DNA of 64,000 nt from Acanthococcus lagerstroemiae. Taxonomy: Eukaryota > Arthropoda > Insecta > Hemiptera > Eriococcidae. The translations under genes and the position numbers were made by a program. The stretch spans positions 30,773,312 to 30,837,311 of the forward strand of contig CM063113.1 of the NCBI GenBank assembly GCA_031841125.1. Reading direction: 5' to 3'. Shown piece after piece: positions 9,792-20,449 of this stretch. The notes below the pieces were generated by a model, which was not told where the DNA came from, searched no databases, and saw nothing but the letters and a program-made list of their open reading frames with translations. Position 1 is the stretch's first letter. Each line of letters begins with the position of its first letter.

Positions 9792-12700
9792 CTGAAAAGT
9801 ATACACAGAGGATAATTACACAGGTATGCAAATATTAACAGAAACTGAACAAATTCTTCACTAGAACTCTTTAGCAAATGAGAGACTTGTGGAATCAATG
9901 ATTGGTAAAATAAGTTCATAGCGTATAATCTGAACCATCTGAACCTTAAAATAATACAATATGCTTGTGCGGCTATATTAGGCGGATTATAGAACAAGGG
10001 GACACAGATACGAATTGTGGGCAAACAATTATGAAAAAAACAATTTTACGCGTTTGTTTAGAAGGTGCATGATATTGTACATTTGCAATAAGGTGGGAAT
10101 TTAACATGAAATTCCTCGTTAATTGTAATTTTAATTTCACTGAATGACAAGGAGGCCACAGGGATCAATTTAATGATACTTCTACTCGTGGAACATTCTA
10201 ATAATTAGGTATACGAACATACGTCCACTTTAGGGCTGACACACTAAAAATATATTGACCGAAGTTAAGCCGTTTTGACATGTTTCTTTACACCCAAAAC
10301 ATTATTTCTAAGGAAAAATAAATACAAACTCAGGCGTTTCCAAGTTTTCGGTAGATTATTCTGCTAATCATTAGAAACACGCTGTTACGCGTAAATGACT
10401 TTTAATAAACTTCACGAATTCATTCCAGTTTTCCTTTTATTCTAATTTATATACAACTTATTTGTAACCAGTTCATAATACTCTCTAAAACGATCTAGCA
10501 CCTCAGCGTCGTCAAACGTGACTGAAATTGTAGTACAATAGGTTATGGGCCCAGTATGTATCACTTGGTGTCAGAATCAAATATGATACATAAATAAAAT
10601 GAAAATAAGTCTCACTACCTGGTATATTGGTTTTACCAAGAAGCAAGCTGTAACTATAATTAATTTTCTAACAGTGATGTTAAAGTAGTGGCGTGCATTT
10701 CAGGTAAGCGAGGTAAACGCCACTTACCCAGAAAAATCTCGAGAAAATAAATGTTCATATCTATCAACTTGTAACAAATAAAAGATATGAAGCATTGGGC
10801 AAAAAAGTGATCGTATTGCCGCTTATTACATTTATAAATTCAGAATTCACGTTAAGAAAATGATACCATCTTATTATTGCTAGTTGAGGAGACAGTTGAA
10901 TAAGAAGCATTTACTGTTTGGCAAAGCTCGTACATACTTTTTTTATAATAATGATGTTTTGGGGCATATGGCAATGCACGCATGCCAAAGTAGCCCCTCA
11001 GATACTGCACCCCCATTACCAGAAACTATACCCTTTTGGGCATCGCATTAGTGCTGAGGGAGCTTCTATATACTTGTATGTATTTGTATTAGGGCAGCTA
11101 TCCAAATATCGCTTATTTTTTGTATTGTATGTTAACTTATACACAACTTATATTCCACCTCCATATTAATGACTAAAATATAAGAATACTCTAGCATATT
11201 TAACAGGATAAAAACAGTGTGCTTTGTAAGCAATTTTAATATTGCTTATGGCTAGTTGAACTGGGAAACGTTGAAGTTGACACTGTTACATATTAATGTT
11301 CTACTGGTCAACGAGTTTATGTATAAATGCTGTATTTTTTAATTTATTTAGTTTTTATTTTTTTGCCCACAAAATGCATATTTGGGATCTAATTGAAAAA
11401 CCTTTTTTGCGATTTACTTAAAATTTATAGCCGAAACTAGAATTACCAGTTTTGAAAACTGAGCAAAAGAAAGTTGGTTCAATTTTTACTAGATATTTTC
11501 ATATATAATATGATAATATTTTGTGGTTAACCCGTTGTAAAGATGGTGGAAAACTGTTTTGTTGGCCATATCTATTATTCATCACAGAAAAGGATAGGTA
11601 AATGCATATGGATATGGAATAACCCTACACATATAGATACAACAACTTGAGTAATTTGATCAATGCCCTTTTGTAGTAGCATGTTTCATACTTTTATTCT
11701 GATTTTTACTTCACCTCTACACTCAAGAACATACTAATGGAGGGGGGCAACTTACCCCCTGTAGGAATTTTTTATTCAGCAGTCGGGAAAATTTACCGTT
11801 TCAGTCATCAGGTGGAGTTGGAAAAATACAACAGGTCAAAGTTTTTTTGTTCTTTTTTTGCTTTGATATTAGGTAAGTAGAGTCAGTTCGAAAAATCCAA
11901 CAAGTCAAAAGGTTTTTATATTTTTAATTTTTTTGCTTTGATACTTGGGAATTTTGAGTTGAGTCAATTGGGACTTTCACAATTTTTGCCCCCTCCCCCA
12001 GGAAAACTCTTTGGTACGTCCCTGTCTATGCTTATCGCTTACCTCTTAGAAAAACTCACCGCACATCACTGTGTTAAAGGAGGAACCTCATCTCCTGTGT
12101 GAGACATTTTCTGTGATATACCGGGTGATGAACGAGAAGTCGCACCATAGGGGAATAGAATTACAGTAACGCGCAACCGCGCAACGTGTACGCGTTGAAT
12201 AGCGAAGAACGTGTTTTCATGTCGGCGCGTGTGCGTTATCATGGAGCGGTAGAAAGAACTTAATGTTGAGAATACGACGATAAACAGGGAGGCGATTAAA
12301 CATTGAGGCGGTTGCATTTCGGCTGCGGGGGTGGGTGAATAATTAGTTTTATTGAAAAACCCGAGGAGTGCGACACTGTATCGTAATTACGTGAACATTT
12401 GAAGAAGAGTGCTGAAAAATTGAGCATTTAAAAATTCCTTTAAGTGTTACTACGGCAGTGATCTTGAGCACAAATCCGTAATTAATAAAGTTAAAACGGC
12501 CCGCGCAGTGCCCCAAAAATGTACGTTAGAGAATTGATGAATTACTGAAAGATCAAATAAAAAGAAGAATGCGGTCCCAAACTTCAGGGGATTATTTAAA
12601 AAAATAATTTCCAATGTTGGACTAACGCAAATACCGTACAAAATTTATTAAACTTTGTAGTAGAAGATGTTTTGTTTAAAAAACGTTACTTTTTGAGCGT

Positions 12701-14707
12701 TACTTTGGAGCACCACGCAAAAAAACTACTGATCGAGAGCTTTAGCACATTAACGAAAGAAGTGTTACTTTCTGAGCGTTACTTCTCCTAATCATACCCT
12801 AATAAAAATAAATAAAATTTCCATGGAAATTTACTAACAGGCTGCAGACTATTGAGCTCTTCATGGTCACAATTCAGCTTATTAGTGATTCAAATTTCCT
12901 TTTTCCAGCCATCTAGGAATTTCCATGGAAATTTTTTTTTTTAATTGGCGGGTCGAATTTTGGTCACAGATCAGTTCACAATTCAGTTCAGTGGTCCATT
13001 ATTTCCATGGAAATTTTTATTTCTTCTTTGCCTCGTGACATTTCTCGGTTTTGACGCGAGGAAAATTATTTTTCAGGCTAGTGGATTCGGGAAAAAATTG
13101 GTGAATCGCCCTTAGAGATTTGAAGGATTCAGGAAAAAGTTTCGTTGATTTCCAGAGATTTTCATCGGAAATTTTTGGGATAAATTACCGATGATTTTCG
13201 AAGAATTTCATCAGAAACGTTCGAGGAAAATCTCCGATAGTTATTTTATCAGATAATCTCTGAGAACAATGTGAGATGATTTCCAGAGAATATCATCGGA
13301 AATCTTCGGGAAAAGATTTCCAATGTTTTCACATAATTTTTGAAGAATTTCATCGGAAATTATTGTATTTGTGGAAAAATTCCGATGGTTTTTGGAGGAT
13401 CTCATCGAATATTCTTAAGAAAAATCTCCGATCCCATTGCATGCCTGGAAAATTAGTCTCAGTTATTCGGAAATTATTCCTTAAAAATCATCGGAGATTC
13501 TTCTCGAAGATTTCCAATGAAATTATTTTTTGGAAATTATCGGAGATTTTTCCTGAAGATTTTCGATAAAATTCTTCAAAGACCATCGGAGTTTTTACAA
13601 AATGCAATTTTATTCTCGGGTTTCAAACCAAAGCTATCGTGTTTTCGCCTATTTCGCCCATTATTCTTCGTCTGATTCGCAAATCACGTGAAATACGAAA
13701 TTAGGACGAACTACGAATAGTGTAATTGACTGATTCGCGATTCATCATTTTTTCGGCGAATTATTCGCAATTCCTTTTTTTGTGTGGTTCGCGCATTAAG
13801 TGGATATCTAAATCGAGACATAACATGTCCCGTGGTTGCAGATTCGTCTGCGACATGATTTTACCAAGAAGGGGCCAATTTCAACGGCATTTACCCAAAA
13901 TCGACTTCATATCGACGTCGATTTACAGTCTACGAAAAAGCTAACTACCCGCAATCGAATGATTTTTTTTTACCGATTCTAGTAGACGGAGACTTTTGTG
14001 ATATTATTTTTTCTTACATTTCTTGCTCCAAGCTTTTTCGGGTTTGGTTTTGTAGTTGTAATTTTTGTAATTAAGAATAAGTAACATTACTCTTTCCATT
14101 TTTATGAGAATTTTATGTTTCCTCTCCCCAATTTTTGCCGTACAACTTAGAAGAAGAGATTACAGCTATTAAAAAAAACACAAAAAAACTGAACATGCTC
14201 CGAGCAAACTTTAGAAAATTTAAAAAAGTATTCACCGACTATAGAGATCGGTTACCACAAAATCTGAAAAAACTGATTACCGATTTTTGTAGAATTTTTC
14301 CAGGTTTGTTTGGAGCATTTTCAGTTTTTGTTTTGTAGCTGTAATTTTTATAATAATTACATTGTCTCATAAAAATCATCACCCATCCATCTTTTTTGTG
14401 GTAACTTGCTAATGAGTTGACAGAAATGTAGAAAAAATGTGATTATTCTCAGAAAAGAGTAAGTAACATCACTCTTGACATTTCTCTGAGAATTTTACTT
14501 CTTTTTTTTTTTCAGTTTTGGCCGTATAACTTGGAAGAAGAAATTACAGCAACGGAAAAAAAAACCTGAAAATGTTCCGAGTAAACTTGGAAAAATTTAA
14601 GAAAAGTCTCCGCCTGTTACAAAAATTAGCTACCACGAATTCCCCCCCCCCTCCAAGAAAAAACTGTTACGGACTGTTGTCAAATTTTTCCAAATTTCTT
14701 CGGAACA

Positions 14708-14739
<32 letters not shown>

Positions 14740-17700
14740 TATTTTTTTTTTTCCTCACAAAAGTTATCGACCATCCATCTGGAAAATGAAAAAAAAAGTG
14801 TACATTAATGGTAAGCTTAAAATTTGGTAGGTATGAACATAAAAAAAAACCACAATAACAACAGTAGAATACCTCGTAACTCGTAGGTGGATTTGAGATC
14901 ACCACCATATTCAGAAGGCAAACATTTCTTGGGAGCACTTCTGCTAAAGTGTGGGGTTCTTTGCTCCAGCGTATAACCTGAAGATCAACATACAGAGATA
15001 ATTTAGATAAAATTTTATAGGCACTGTAAAATGTTCGAGATTAGTGATACAAAGCCGGGAATACAATTGAGATAGAGGCAACCTAGGTAACCCAAGGCCG
15101 AACGAGGCTGCCTTAGTTTGCTTTGTTCGGTCTCTTTCTTACCAATTGTGTGCGTGCGCACTACATTACACAAGGCAACACAACACATGATCCAGTTTCG
15201 GGGTGTATGCTCGTCTGTACACACTGCGCATGTATGGAGGCAGATTTGGGCTTGCCTTAGTACATGCGCAGTGATGATGGACGAACATATATACACCCAA
15301 ACTTGCCTTGTGTTTCCTCATGCAATCTAGTGCGCATGCATACCATTGGTGAGAAGCGTAGCCAGACGAGGCAAACAGAAGCAGCCTCGTTCGGTGTAGG
15401 GTTACCTCTGCCTCATGTATATTCCCGGCTTGAAACACATAGAATGTGAAGGTTCAGCAGCACGAAAAATGCAGGTATCCCCTCTTGAATAGTAATGGGC
15501 AACTTCGCTCTCTTCTGTCTGCTCTCGGACTTTACAAAAACCTTGTTTTTCACTCTGCTCTCTGCTCCCAAACTGCTCCAAATGTACAGAATGCAGCGCC
15601 TTATAATTTTTGGATCAGTGTTCACTGTTCAGTGGCTTGTAGGGACAGGAACTAAGGTGGTGCAAATTACGTGGCGTTGCGATTCATGAGAAATGAAGAC
15701 CATAAGACACTTTTCACTCGGTTGCTGTGTTAATTTGACATTTCAGTTATTTTTTTCAATCAAATTAATCTATTTTGAATGCGATATCCTGAATCTCGAT
15801 TTCAGCATCGAGACTGAGTACTGAAAACGATTCTTTCAATTCACTATATTATTATGAATAGGAAAAAAAAGAAAGAAAGAAAGAAAGAAACATATTCCAA
15901 CAAATTTTCGAGTATTTGAAGCAGAAATGAAGCAGAGAGCAGCTTCGATCCGTAGAGAGCAGATTCTCGAACCTGCTCTTTTTGAAAACCTGGGTTGGTC
16001 GAAGCAAACTACTCCGGAGCAGACCATCCCTACTCTTGATGGTGGGTTCAGTCGACAGAGGAAAAGAAGAAATTAAAATACAAGGGAAACGGGAGAGACA
16101 AAAAGAAAAGAAAGCATGGAAAACAATTGGAAATGTAAACGGGTAAATGGGCGAGTGAGTCCTTCAGCAAATTTGGATTGGTTGGAGGGTGGGTGTGGAT
16201 TTCAGCTCATAGGGTGTAACTTGGCACCACCTATGGAAAGTCCATTGGGTATCACTGCCAGCATGCCGACAAGAATAGATAGGTATAATGAAATGATTTA
16301 CCCGGTCTAATACTTTTGGTTTTACCATGCCTTTAATGAGCTGGAAAGCGAAATTAAATGTTCTAGATGTGTTCACCAAGTACAATGCTTGAATTCTGCC
16401 TCGACGGATTTTCTGCAAATGAAAAATATGTAATTATGTATCCGAATTAATGTTTACCTCTGGACCTGAGACTTTAGCGCTTTACCTTCAAGTCAGGCAT
16501 ATACTTCATCATGGTCATCAACATTTGGATGAGTCCAGGAGATAAATCTTGGTTGTCGTAAATGAATATCATTCGTTCCGGCACAGGAGATATACGGGAC
16601 AAGTCGAAGGCCATTTCACAAAACTTTAGGTATGTTTCTGGAGTCGGTATATCAGCGGGCGAATGTGGAAAGGAACGAATAGCTATCACTCGGTATCCTT
16701 CAGGTGTCAGTTGGGGCACGGGAATCCAGGCACTATAGAAGCAATAGTAGGCGACTCGGTGTAAATTTGCTATAGTGAAAAATTGAACGGGTTCAAACTG
16801 CACTGTACGTGTATAAGTGCCTTTAACAATACGTACCCAGTATTCTGTGTACAGTTCGACTGTAAATAAATAACATATCCATCTGTGGGTGTATATTAAG
16901 CCATTTTATCAAGCTAGTCAGCCTACGAGGGGATACCCAAGTGAAAACTCTGATAGACGCGAGGTAATAGGTACCATTGATGGAGGTGAAGATGATCAGG
17001 TGGGGCAAAGATGCTTACTTGTGGTTGCAAGTCTTCAAACGAGTGTTGTACTCTGGCGCTGAATGATAGAGACTTGAATCAAAAACCGTTTGGTACTGGT
17101 GGCTTCTAGGATTTATGTTCGTAAATTGGTTATCAGTTAGATTTGAAAATTAGAATTCTGAAATTTTGAATACGGCACGACTGCTCTTTAAACTTTAATT
17201 GAATACTTAGGGAAACTAGTTAAAAGGTAAGTAAAACAGAATACAGAATTTTGTGTCTCTAAGATCCCATTGAATTGAATTTATTACTTGATTCATCGGG
17301 AAATACTGAAATTGAATAAACCATGGGGTGAAGACGATCAAATTTTAGTTATTTCCATTAATTAAGTAATTCTTTAATTTTAATGTACCATTAGACGTGT
17401 TTTATTGTCCTACAATTCTTTCGCAATTTATTGTTAAACGCAATTTCATGGTTCCCGGTATTTCAGTCGTCTTTAATAAAACACTGTGAAGTGTTGGAAT
17501 GATTCGTAAATTATTTGAAGACGCATAACATAGGAAGAAGAAAGCTGCTTTTAAAGAGAAAACAGGTGGCGGTTGATTGCAAAAGGACATTATGTGATAA
17601 CAGTGCATCCTTACTCCTTCTGACGTAAAAGTACCACTTTTAACACTAATTACTTTTATCTCTCACTAAGTATAGGGTTAAGCCACTCGCAGCTTTATTC

Positions 17701-18431
17701 AATTTTTCGGGAAAATATAAGGTTGGTAACATTGCATTTTCATGTCATCATATGGCCCAGGGTTGCCTTTATTTATATCCAAAAAATTAGTTTTCGAAAA
17801 TATTTTTTCACTAAAATGATAAAAGAAGTTTATTTTTGAGTGACTTCACCCCCAATTGATGGAATAGGATTGCCATCGCCAGGGATAAGTAAAGGAAGAT
17901 ATCACGGGATTTGCTCGGAATGTTATATTCGTGAAAATTCATTTGTTCTCAAAATATTTGTGTGTATTCATTAATTATACTTACATAACATTCATACAAT
18001 GGCGCAAAATAGATTGGTTAGGATCTCTATTGCTAAAGATATCGACCATTTTAGCTTTCACTATGCAGTAGTACTCAAGTTGCTTTTTCGTTTCTTCTAG
18101 ACTGTTTTTACAAAGCAGAAGCGAATTAGTGAGAAAAATCTCATCTGAAAGCAAATACACCAAAGCTATTCGGTAAGTATTTAGATAAGTATCGCGCACA
18201 AGATTTGAGTTGGTCGTATTGTTAGGTTCATACAAATACTGAAGTAAAAAGGGAAAAAACTGAATCGTCACCTCTAATATTTGGCAAGTGAGGCTGCTTC
18301 TCCAGCCATTGTATGAGATACTGCACATCTTTTTGTACCAATTCCTCTGTGGTATTGAATTCATCGTACACAGCCGGAAGAAATCTAGCAACTTCGAAAA
18401 TGTCGTCCACGTTTGAAAAAATGGCACGCAT
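9631..18431 (-). CDS. CRAL-TRIO domain lipid-transfer protein (alpha-tocopherol transfer protein-like), six exons, frameshift in exon 5
   Basis: Exons 18272-18431, 17985-18144, 16486-16732, 16302-16412, 14873-14977 and 9631-9791. The N-terminal helical CRAL-TRIO-N part contains LIQWLEKQPHLP and LEYYCIVKAKMVDIFSNRDP. The lipid-binding CRAL-TRIO lobe follows with WIPVPQLTPEGYRVIAIR, DNQDLSPGLIQM, RIQALYLVN and CLPSEYGGD. The C-terminus, DWFRSQE to GSFRELILD, is typical of insect members. The family binds small hydrophobic molecules such as tocopherol, retinoids or phospholipids in the cytosol; the ligand here is unknown. The expected length is about 314 residues, normal for the family. All splice phases agree except that exon 5 is one base short: LPRN is read in one frame and CLPSEYGG in the next. 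This is either an assembly error in an A run or a real lesion that would replace the C-terminus. Confidence 0.88.
10686..12024 (+). mobile_element. hAT-like element with ZMYM1-type transposase remnant, copy A
   Basis: The left end TAGTGGCGTGCATTTCAGG and the right end GGTACGTCCCTG form a short hAT-like inverted repeat. The interior around 11365-11600 is a decayed plus-strand version of the N-terminus of a ZMYM1-type hAT transposase (DLIEKPF, LELPVLKTEQK). The same element is at 52129-53175, where it is better preserved. The 3' part carries tandem copies of AAATCCAACAAGTCAAAAGG. No 8-bp target duplication was found. It lies in intron 5 of the CRAL-TRIO gene. Confidence 0.6.
10949..11062 (-). 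mobile_element. R1-like LINE 3' tail, short fragment
   Basis: On the plus strand, GGGGCATATGG, GCACGCATGCCAAAGT and CTGCACCCCCATTACCAGA parallel the 3' end of the R1-like fragment at 24986-26378 and the fragment at 55846-56285. Only the tail is present. On the minus strand it ends near a short A run, as expected for a 5'-truncated LINE copy. It appears nested in the hAT-like element. Confidence 0.6.
12700..13017. repeat. Diverged tandem repeat with ATTTCCATGGAAAT palindrome
   Basis: The perfect palindrome ATTTCCATGGAAAT occurs three times about 92 bp apart (near 12818, 12911 and 13003). The surrounding words TTGAGCTCTTCATGGTCACA and CAATTCAG recur and have a relative at 22600-22780. No coding content was seen; this is probably an old interspersed repeat. 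Confidence 0.5.
13080..13600. repeat. Degenerate tandem repeat with TCATCGGAAAT core
   Basis: Units of roughly 40-70 bp carry the words TCATCGGAAAT, TTTCCAGAGA and GGAAAAATCTCCGAT. In the last third (13480-13600) the core appears as its reverse complement, ATCATCGGAGATT. The irregular spacing indicates an old minisatellite. The open frame at 13276-13569 is a by-product of the repeat. Confidence 0.55.
14078..14720. repeat. Duplicated foldback repeat
   Basis: Two copies of a unit, about 14078-14360 and 14455-14720, share AGTAACATCACTCTT-like and CCGTACAACTTAGAAGAAGA-like words. The first copy is itself a foldback: the stretch with CATGCTCCGAGCAAACTTTA is mirrored near 14310 as a reverse complement. 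It ends in an ATT microsatellite at 14710-14739. The open frames here are shadows of the repeat. Confidence 0.5.
14873..14977 (-). CDS. CRAL-TRIO gene, exon 5 (apparent frameshift)
   Basis: Acceptor ATCTTCAG, donor GTATTC. The first part reads VIRWSKEPHTLAEVLPRN in the frame set by exon 4. The second part, KCLPSEYGGDLKSTYELR, is one frame over, with the change near 14924-14930 in a short A run. CLPSEYGG is the conserved end of the CRAL-TRIO lobe, and only this frame gives a split codon that fits exon 6. The exon is 105 nt where 106 would restore frame. Confidence 0.8.
15052..15431. mobile_element. Foldback MITE
   Basis: A 380-bp sequence that is an inverted repeat over nearly its full length. 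The outer arms read AAGCCGGGAATACA on the left and its complement TATTCCCGGCTT on the right, then GAGGCAACC and GCCTCGTTCGG words mirrored, down to inner arms CACTGCGCATGTA and TACATGCGCAGTG. No protein is expected; several overlapping open frames on both strands are artefacts of the symmetry. It is inserted in intron 4 of the CRAL-TRIO gene. No target duplication was identified. Confidence 0.75.
15862..15890. repeat. (GAAA)n microsatellite
   Basis: A short run of A followed by about five GAAA units. No further significance seen. Confidence 0.8.
16302..16412 (-). CDS. CRAL-TRIO gene, exon 4
   Basis: A 111-nt exon in phase 0 at both ends, acceptor CATTTGCAG, donor GTAAAT. It encodes KIRRGRIQALYLVNTSRTFN and FAFQLIKGMVKPKVLDR. 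This is the stretch in which CRAL-TRIO proteins read RIKAIHIIN followed by a hydrophobic helix and KPFL, i.e. a core strand and the gate helix of the lipid pocket. Confidence 0.88.
16486..16732 (-). CDS. CRAL-TRIO gene, exon 3
   Basis: A 247-nt exon with acceptor TTCTATAG and donor GTAAAG. It encodes AWIPVPQLTPEGYRVIAIRS, TPETYLKFCEMAFDLSR, ERMIFIYDNQDLSPGL and MMKYMPDLK. TPEGYRV is the first strand of the lipid-binding lobe, and IYDNQDLSPG corresponds to the D-x-x-G-x-S segment of the family. The join to exon 2 creates an isoleucine codon (AT then T). Confidence 0.88.
17985..18144 (-). CDS. CRAL-TRIO gene, exon 2
   Basis: A 160-nt exon with acceptor TGCTTTCAG and donor GTAAGT, phases 1 and 2. 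It encodes EIFLTNSLLLCKNSLEETKK, then QLEYYCIVKAKMVDIFSNRD and PNQSILRHCMNV. The pattern matches the helical CRAL-TRIO-N segment, where family members have a three-helix bundle ending in FSNRDP. Confidence 0.88.
18272..18431 (-). CDS. CRAL-TRIO gene, exon 1 (start)
   Basis: A 160-nt first coding exon. The ATG at 18431 (MRAIFSNVDDIFEVARFLPA) is the only in-frame ATG; the frame continues upstream without another ATG. It encodes TTEELVQKDVQYLIQWLEKQ and PHLPNIR, the usual N-terminal helix with KQPHLP, and ends at donor GTGACG in phase 1. The aspartate completing NIRD is split across the intron. Confidence 0.85.
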
Positions 18432-18508
18432 GATCGCTACAGAATTTACGGAAAATTTTCGAGTCACAATTATTAGAATCGCCGAACACTACAATATACA
18501 TCACTGTA

Positions 18509-18531
18509 CACGTGTATGGCCAATCTTTATA
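18509..18531 (-). promoter_or_regulatory. Possible promoter elements of the CRAL-TRIO gene
   Basis: On the minus strand a TATAAAG box (18525-18531) lies about 95 bp upstream of the start codon, followed by the palindromic E-box CACGTG (18509-18514). No initiator is obvious. Such motifs arise easily by chance in AT-rich DNA. A transposon terminus begins only about 25 bp further upstream, at 18557. Confidence 0.2.
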
Positions 18532-18556
18532 CTAATAAACTGGGGAGAATTTTATA

Positions 18557-19381
18557 CAGGGTGTCTCTTTTACAATGAGCCCCCTTCCACCTGGTAATGA
18601 GGCAACCTACTCAGATAATGTGTAGATATGTTTACATACTCTTACTTTTCAAGGGGCTGAGTTATGGTCAAATTTTGACAGAGTGGGGAAGAAGGTACAA
18701 GAAGAATTTAAGGCTAATTAAAATTTAACATCATGAAAAAGCAAGTTCTATGGGCAATAAAGAAATATGTTGTATCAATAATTTTCTACTTAGTGAAATT
18801 TATTTGGTGGAAATCATGATCAACACCACTTTCCTTGATTTTTAATTTTTATCTGTGTGGTTACCACAACTGTCATCTTGCATCTCGTTCCCATCGGTAT
18901 GCGCCACATTTTAGGAAATATGGCCAAAATGTTACGAAAACCGAATTTAGCGACCTTTGGAACAAATTATTGGACACCCATATTAAACTTTACAAAATAC
19001 TAGAACTCTCTCCCCTCATTGCATGGGCTTCAATTTCAAATATAGGGTAGTTAGATGAAAACAGGGAGGTGAATAAGCTCCATAAGCGATGTAACTCTGT
19101 GAAGTGGTAAAGTGGCTGAAGGAGATGATTATAATCTTCATAAGGTCTGTACATATGTGTTGAAAAGTAATAATTCTTAACGGGGATACCTTGATCTCCA
19201 TGTTGAGCAGTTCTATCCAGAAACAAAAAAAAGATTGCTAATGACCTTTTTTATGGGAAATTTAATTTACAAGCTAGTGCAAATAAAAAAAATTGTTTAA
19301 GAGGGTAAGTTTCACGGGAAATCGAAAAATGTGAGAATTTTCTGATATAATTTGTACTAAAACTGATATTATAAACACCCT
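18557..19381. mobile_element. Nonautonomous TIR element (mariner-associated family), copy A
   Basis: The left end CAGGGTGTCTCTTTTACAAT and the right end AACACCCTG form a short inverted repeat, and a TA precedes the left end. Internal blocks are shared with the transposon complex at 58619-61095: 18557-18680 matches 58619-58745, 18690-19190 matches 60575-61095, and the reverse complement of 19260-19370 matches 58860-58940. No transposase is present in this copy, so it is a deletion derivative. Small open frames here are not genes. Confidence 0.6.
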
Positions 19382-19384
19382 GTC

Positions 19385-19735
19385 GCACAGTGGGAGATTT
19401 CAAAATTTGAAGCTACAAAAATTGGTTCCGTGAACCGATTAACGACAGTATATTAATTTAGGGGTACTTTTTGGTTCGCTGAGTTCATTTTTGAGCTTAT
19501 TTTTACCCCATCTGGTAACCTACTCCCTTTAATGGGGGATGAAAATTCAAAATTTTGAAGAATTAAAGTTGGGTATCTAAATATATATTTATTGAGACGC
19601 TGAATTCGTTTTTGAGCTTATTTTTACCCCACTTGGTAACCTACACCCTTTATAGGGGGTGAAAATCCAAAATTTAAAACAAATCGAGTTAAGTGTCCAA
19701 ATTTATGTTTTTTGAGGTGCTCCCAGTGTGAGGGC
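19385..19735. repeat. Two-unit tandem repeat with short terminal inverted repeats
   Basis: Two units of about 130 bp share GAGCTTATTTTTACCCCA and CTTGGTAACCTACACCCTTT-like words. The block is bounded by CACAGTGGGAG on the left and CTCCCAGTGTG on the right, which are near complements, suggesting a small TIR element. No coding content was seen. Confidence 0.45.
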
Positions 19736-19945
19736 GGTGGTTTCACCACTTATTACAGACACCTTCCTCAACATTTTTCAGCAGTCAAACCTTTTGTGCG
19801 AATTTTTTTCAATCGAAACTGTTTCTTAATTACAATTTTCCTGGGCTATTACGTTTAAACCAGTTAAGATTTACGAATTTGGGGCGCAAACAAGCACTGG
19901 GGCGCTTCGGGGAATTTCCCGGTTTCCCGCTTAGCCAGTCCGTGG

Positions 19946-20299
19946 GTGCATACACAGGAGAAACAGGTAGACAATTCACAACTAGAATAAGAGAGCACGA
20001 AAAATCACAGAAGCTAAAGGACGACAAATCACTTTTTTGAAAACACACTGCGACGACCAGGGATACAACAACCACCAACTGACAGAAAAGTACAAAATCC
20101 TATACACGGGAAACAACAAACGGAAAAGAAAATTAAAAGAACAAAACTAGAGATAATAAAAGCAACACAAAACAACCTAATAAATACAACAACTAAGTTC
20201 CAAAAAAAGAACTTAAGTATTCAAATTAATAACACAACACTCCCTGCTTGGATGGACTATACACAACCACAGACAACCAATAGGAATATACTCCAATAG
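19946..20299 (+). mobile_element. Penelope-like retroelement, GIY-YIG endonuclease fragment
   Basis: The plus-strand reading gives GAYTGETGRQFTTRIREHEK, a GIY-YIG endonuclease core (YTGETGR) with the following basic R-IREHE segment. It continues in shifted frames as HCDDQGYNNHQLTEKYKIL, KLEIIKATQNNL and TTLPAWMDYTQP, the usual end of Penelope-like polyproteins. At least one stop and two frameshifts make it inactive. The reverse transcriptase part is missing. The GIY-YIG domain distinguishes Penelope-like elements from LINEs and is thought to nick the target DNA. Confidence 0.75.
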
Positions 20300-20365
20300 G
20301 TTTACCATACGATACTACACATTACTATAAATACAAGACCAACAAAAAGAAATGTTAGGGAACTC

Positions 20366-20396
20366 CGCTGAAGATGGCATAACAGCCGAAAGCGCT
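20366..20396 (+). ncRNA. Hammerhead-like motif in Penelope-like element 3' tail
   Basis: CTGAAGAT, then GGC-ATAACA-GCC, then GAAAGCGC: a CTGANGA box, a three-base-pair hairpin and a GAAA box in hammerhead order. Penelope-like elements are known to carry hammerhead ribozyme motifs. There is one extra base between CTGANGA and the hairpin, and stems I and III are not clear, so activity is doubtful. A second copy at 51181-51210 has CTGATGA but a mismatched hairpin. Confidence 0.35.
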
Positions 20397-20449
20397 ATGG
20401 ACAACAGAAACAAACAAACGTGAATTGGTACACTCTAAAAACAGAATAT

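Noticed and set aside
13276..14338. Plus-strand frames of 67-97 residues as genes
   Set aside because: They follow the tandem and foldback repeats in intron 5 of the CRAL-TRIO gene and have repeat-derived composition.
15015..15449. Four overlapping frames of 60-93 residues
   Set aside because: All fall inside the foldback MITE; the mirrored frames arise from its symmetry.
16823..17008. Extra exon of the CRAL-TRIO gene in intron 2
   Set aside because: Exons 2 and 3 already join in phase with a continuous family match, leaving no missing residues.
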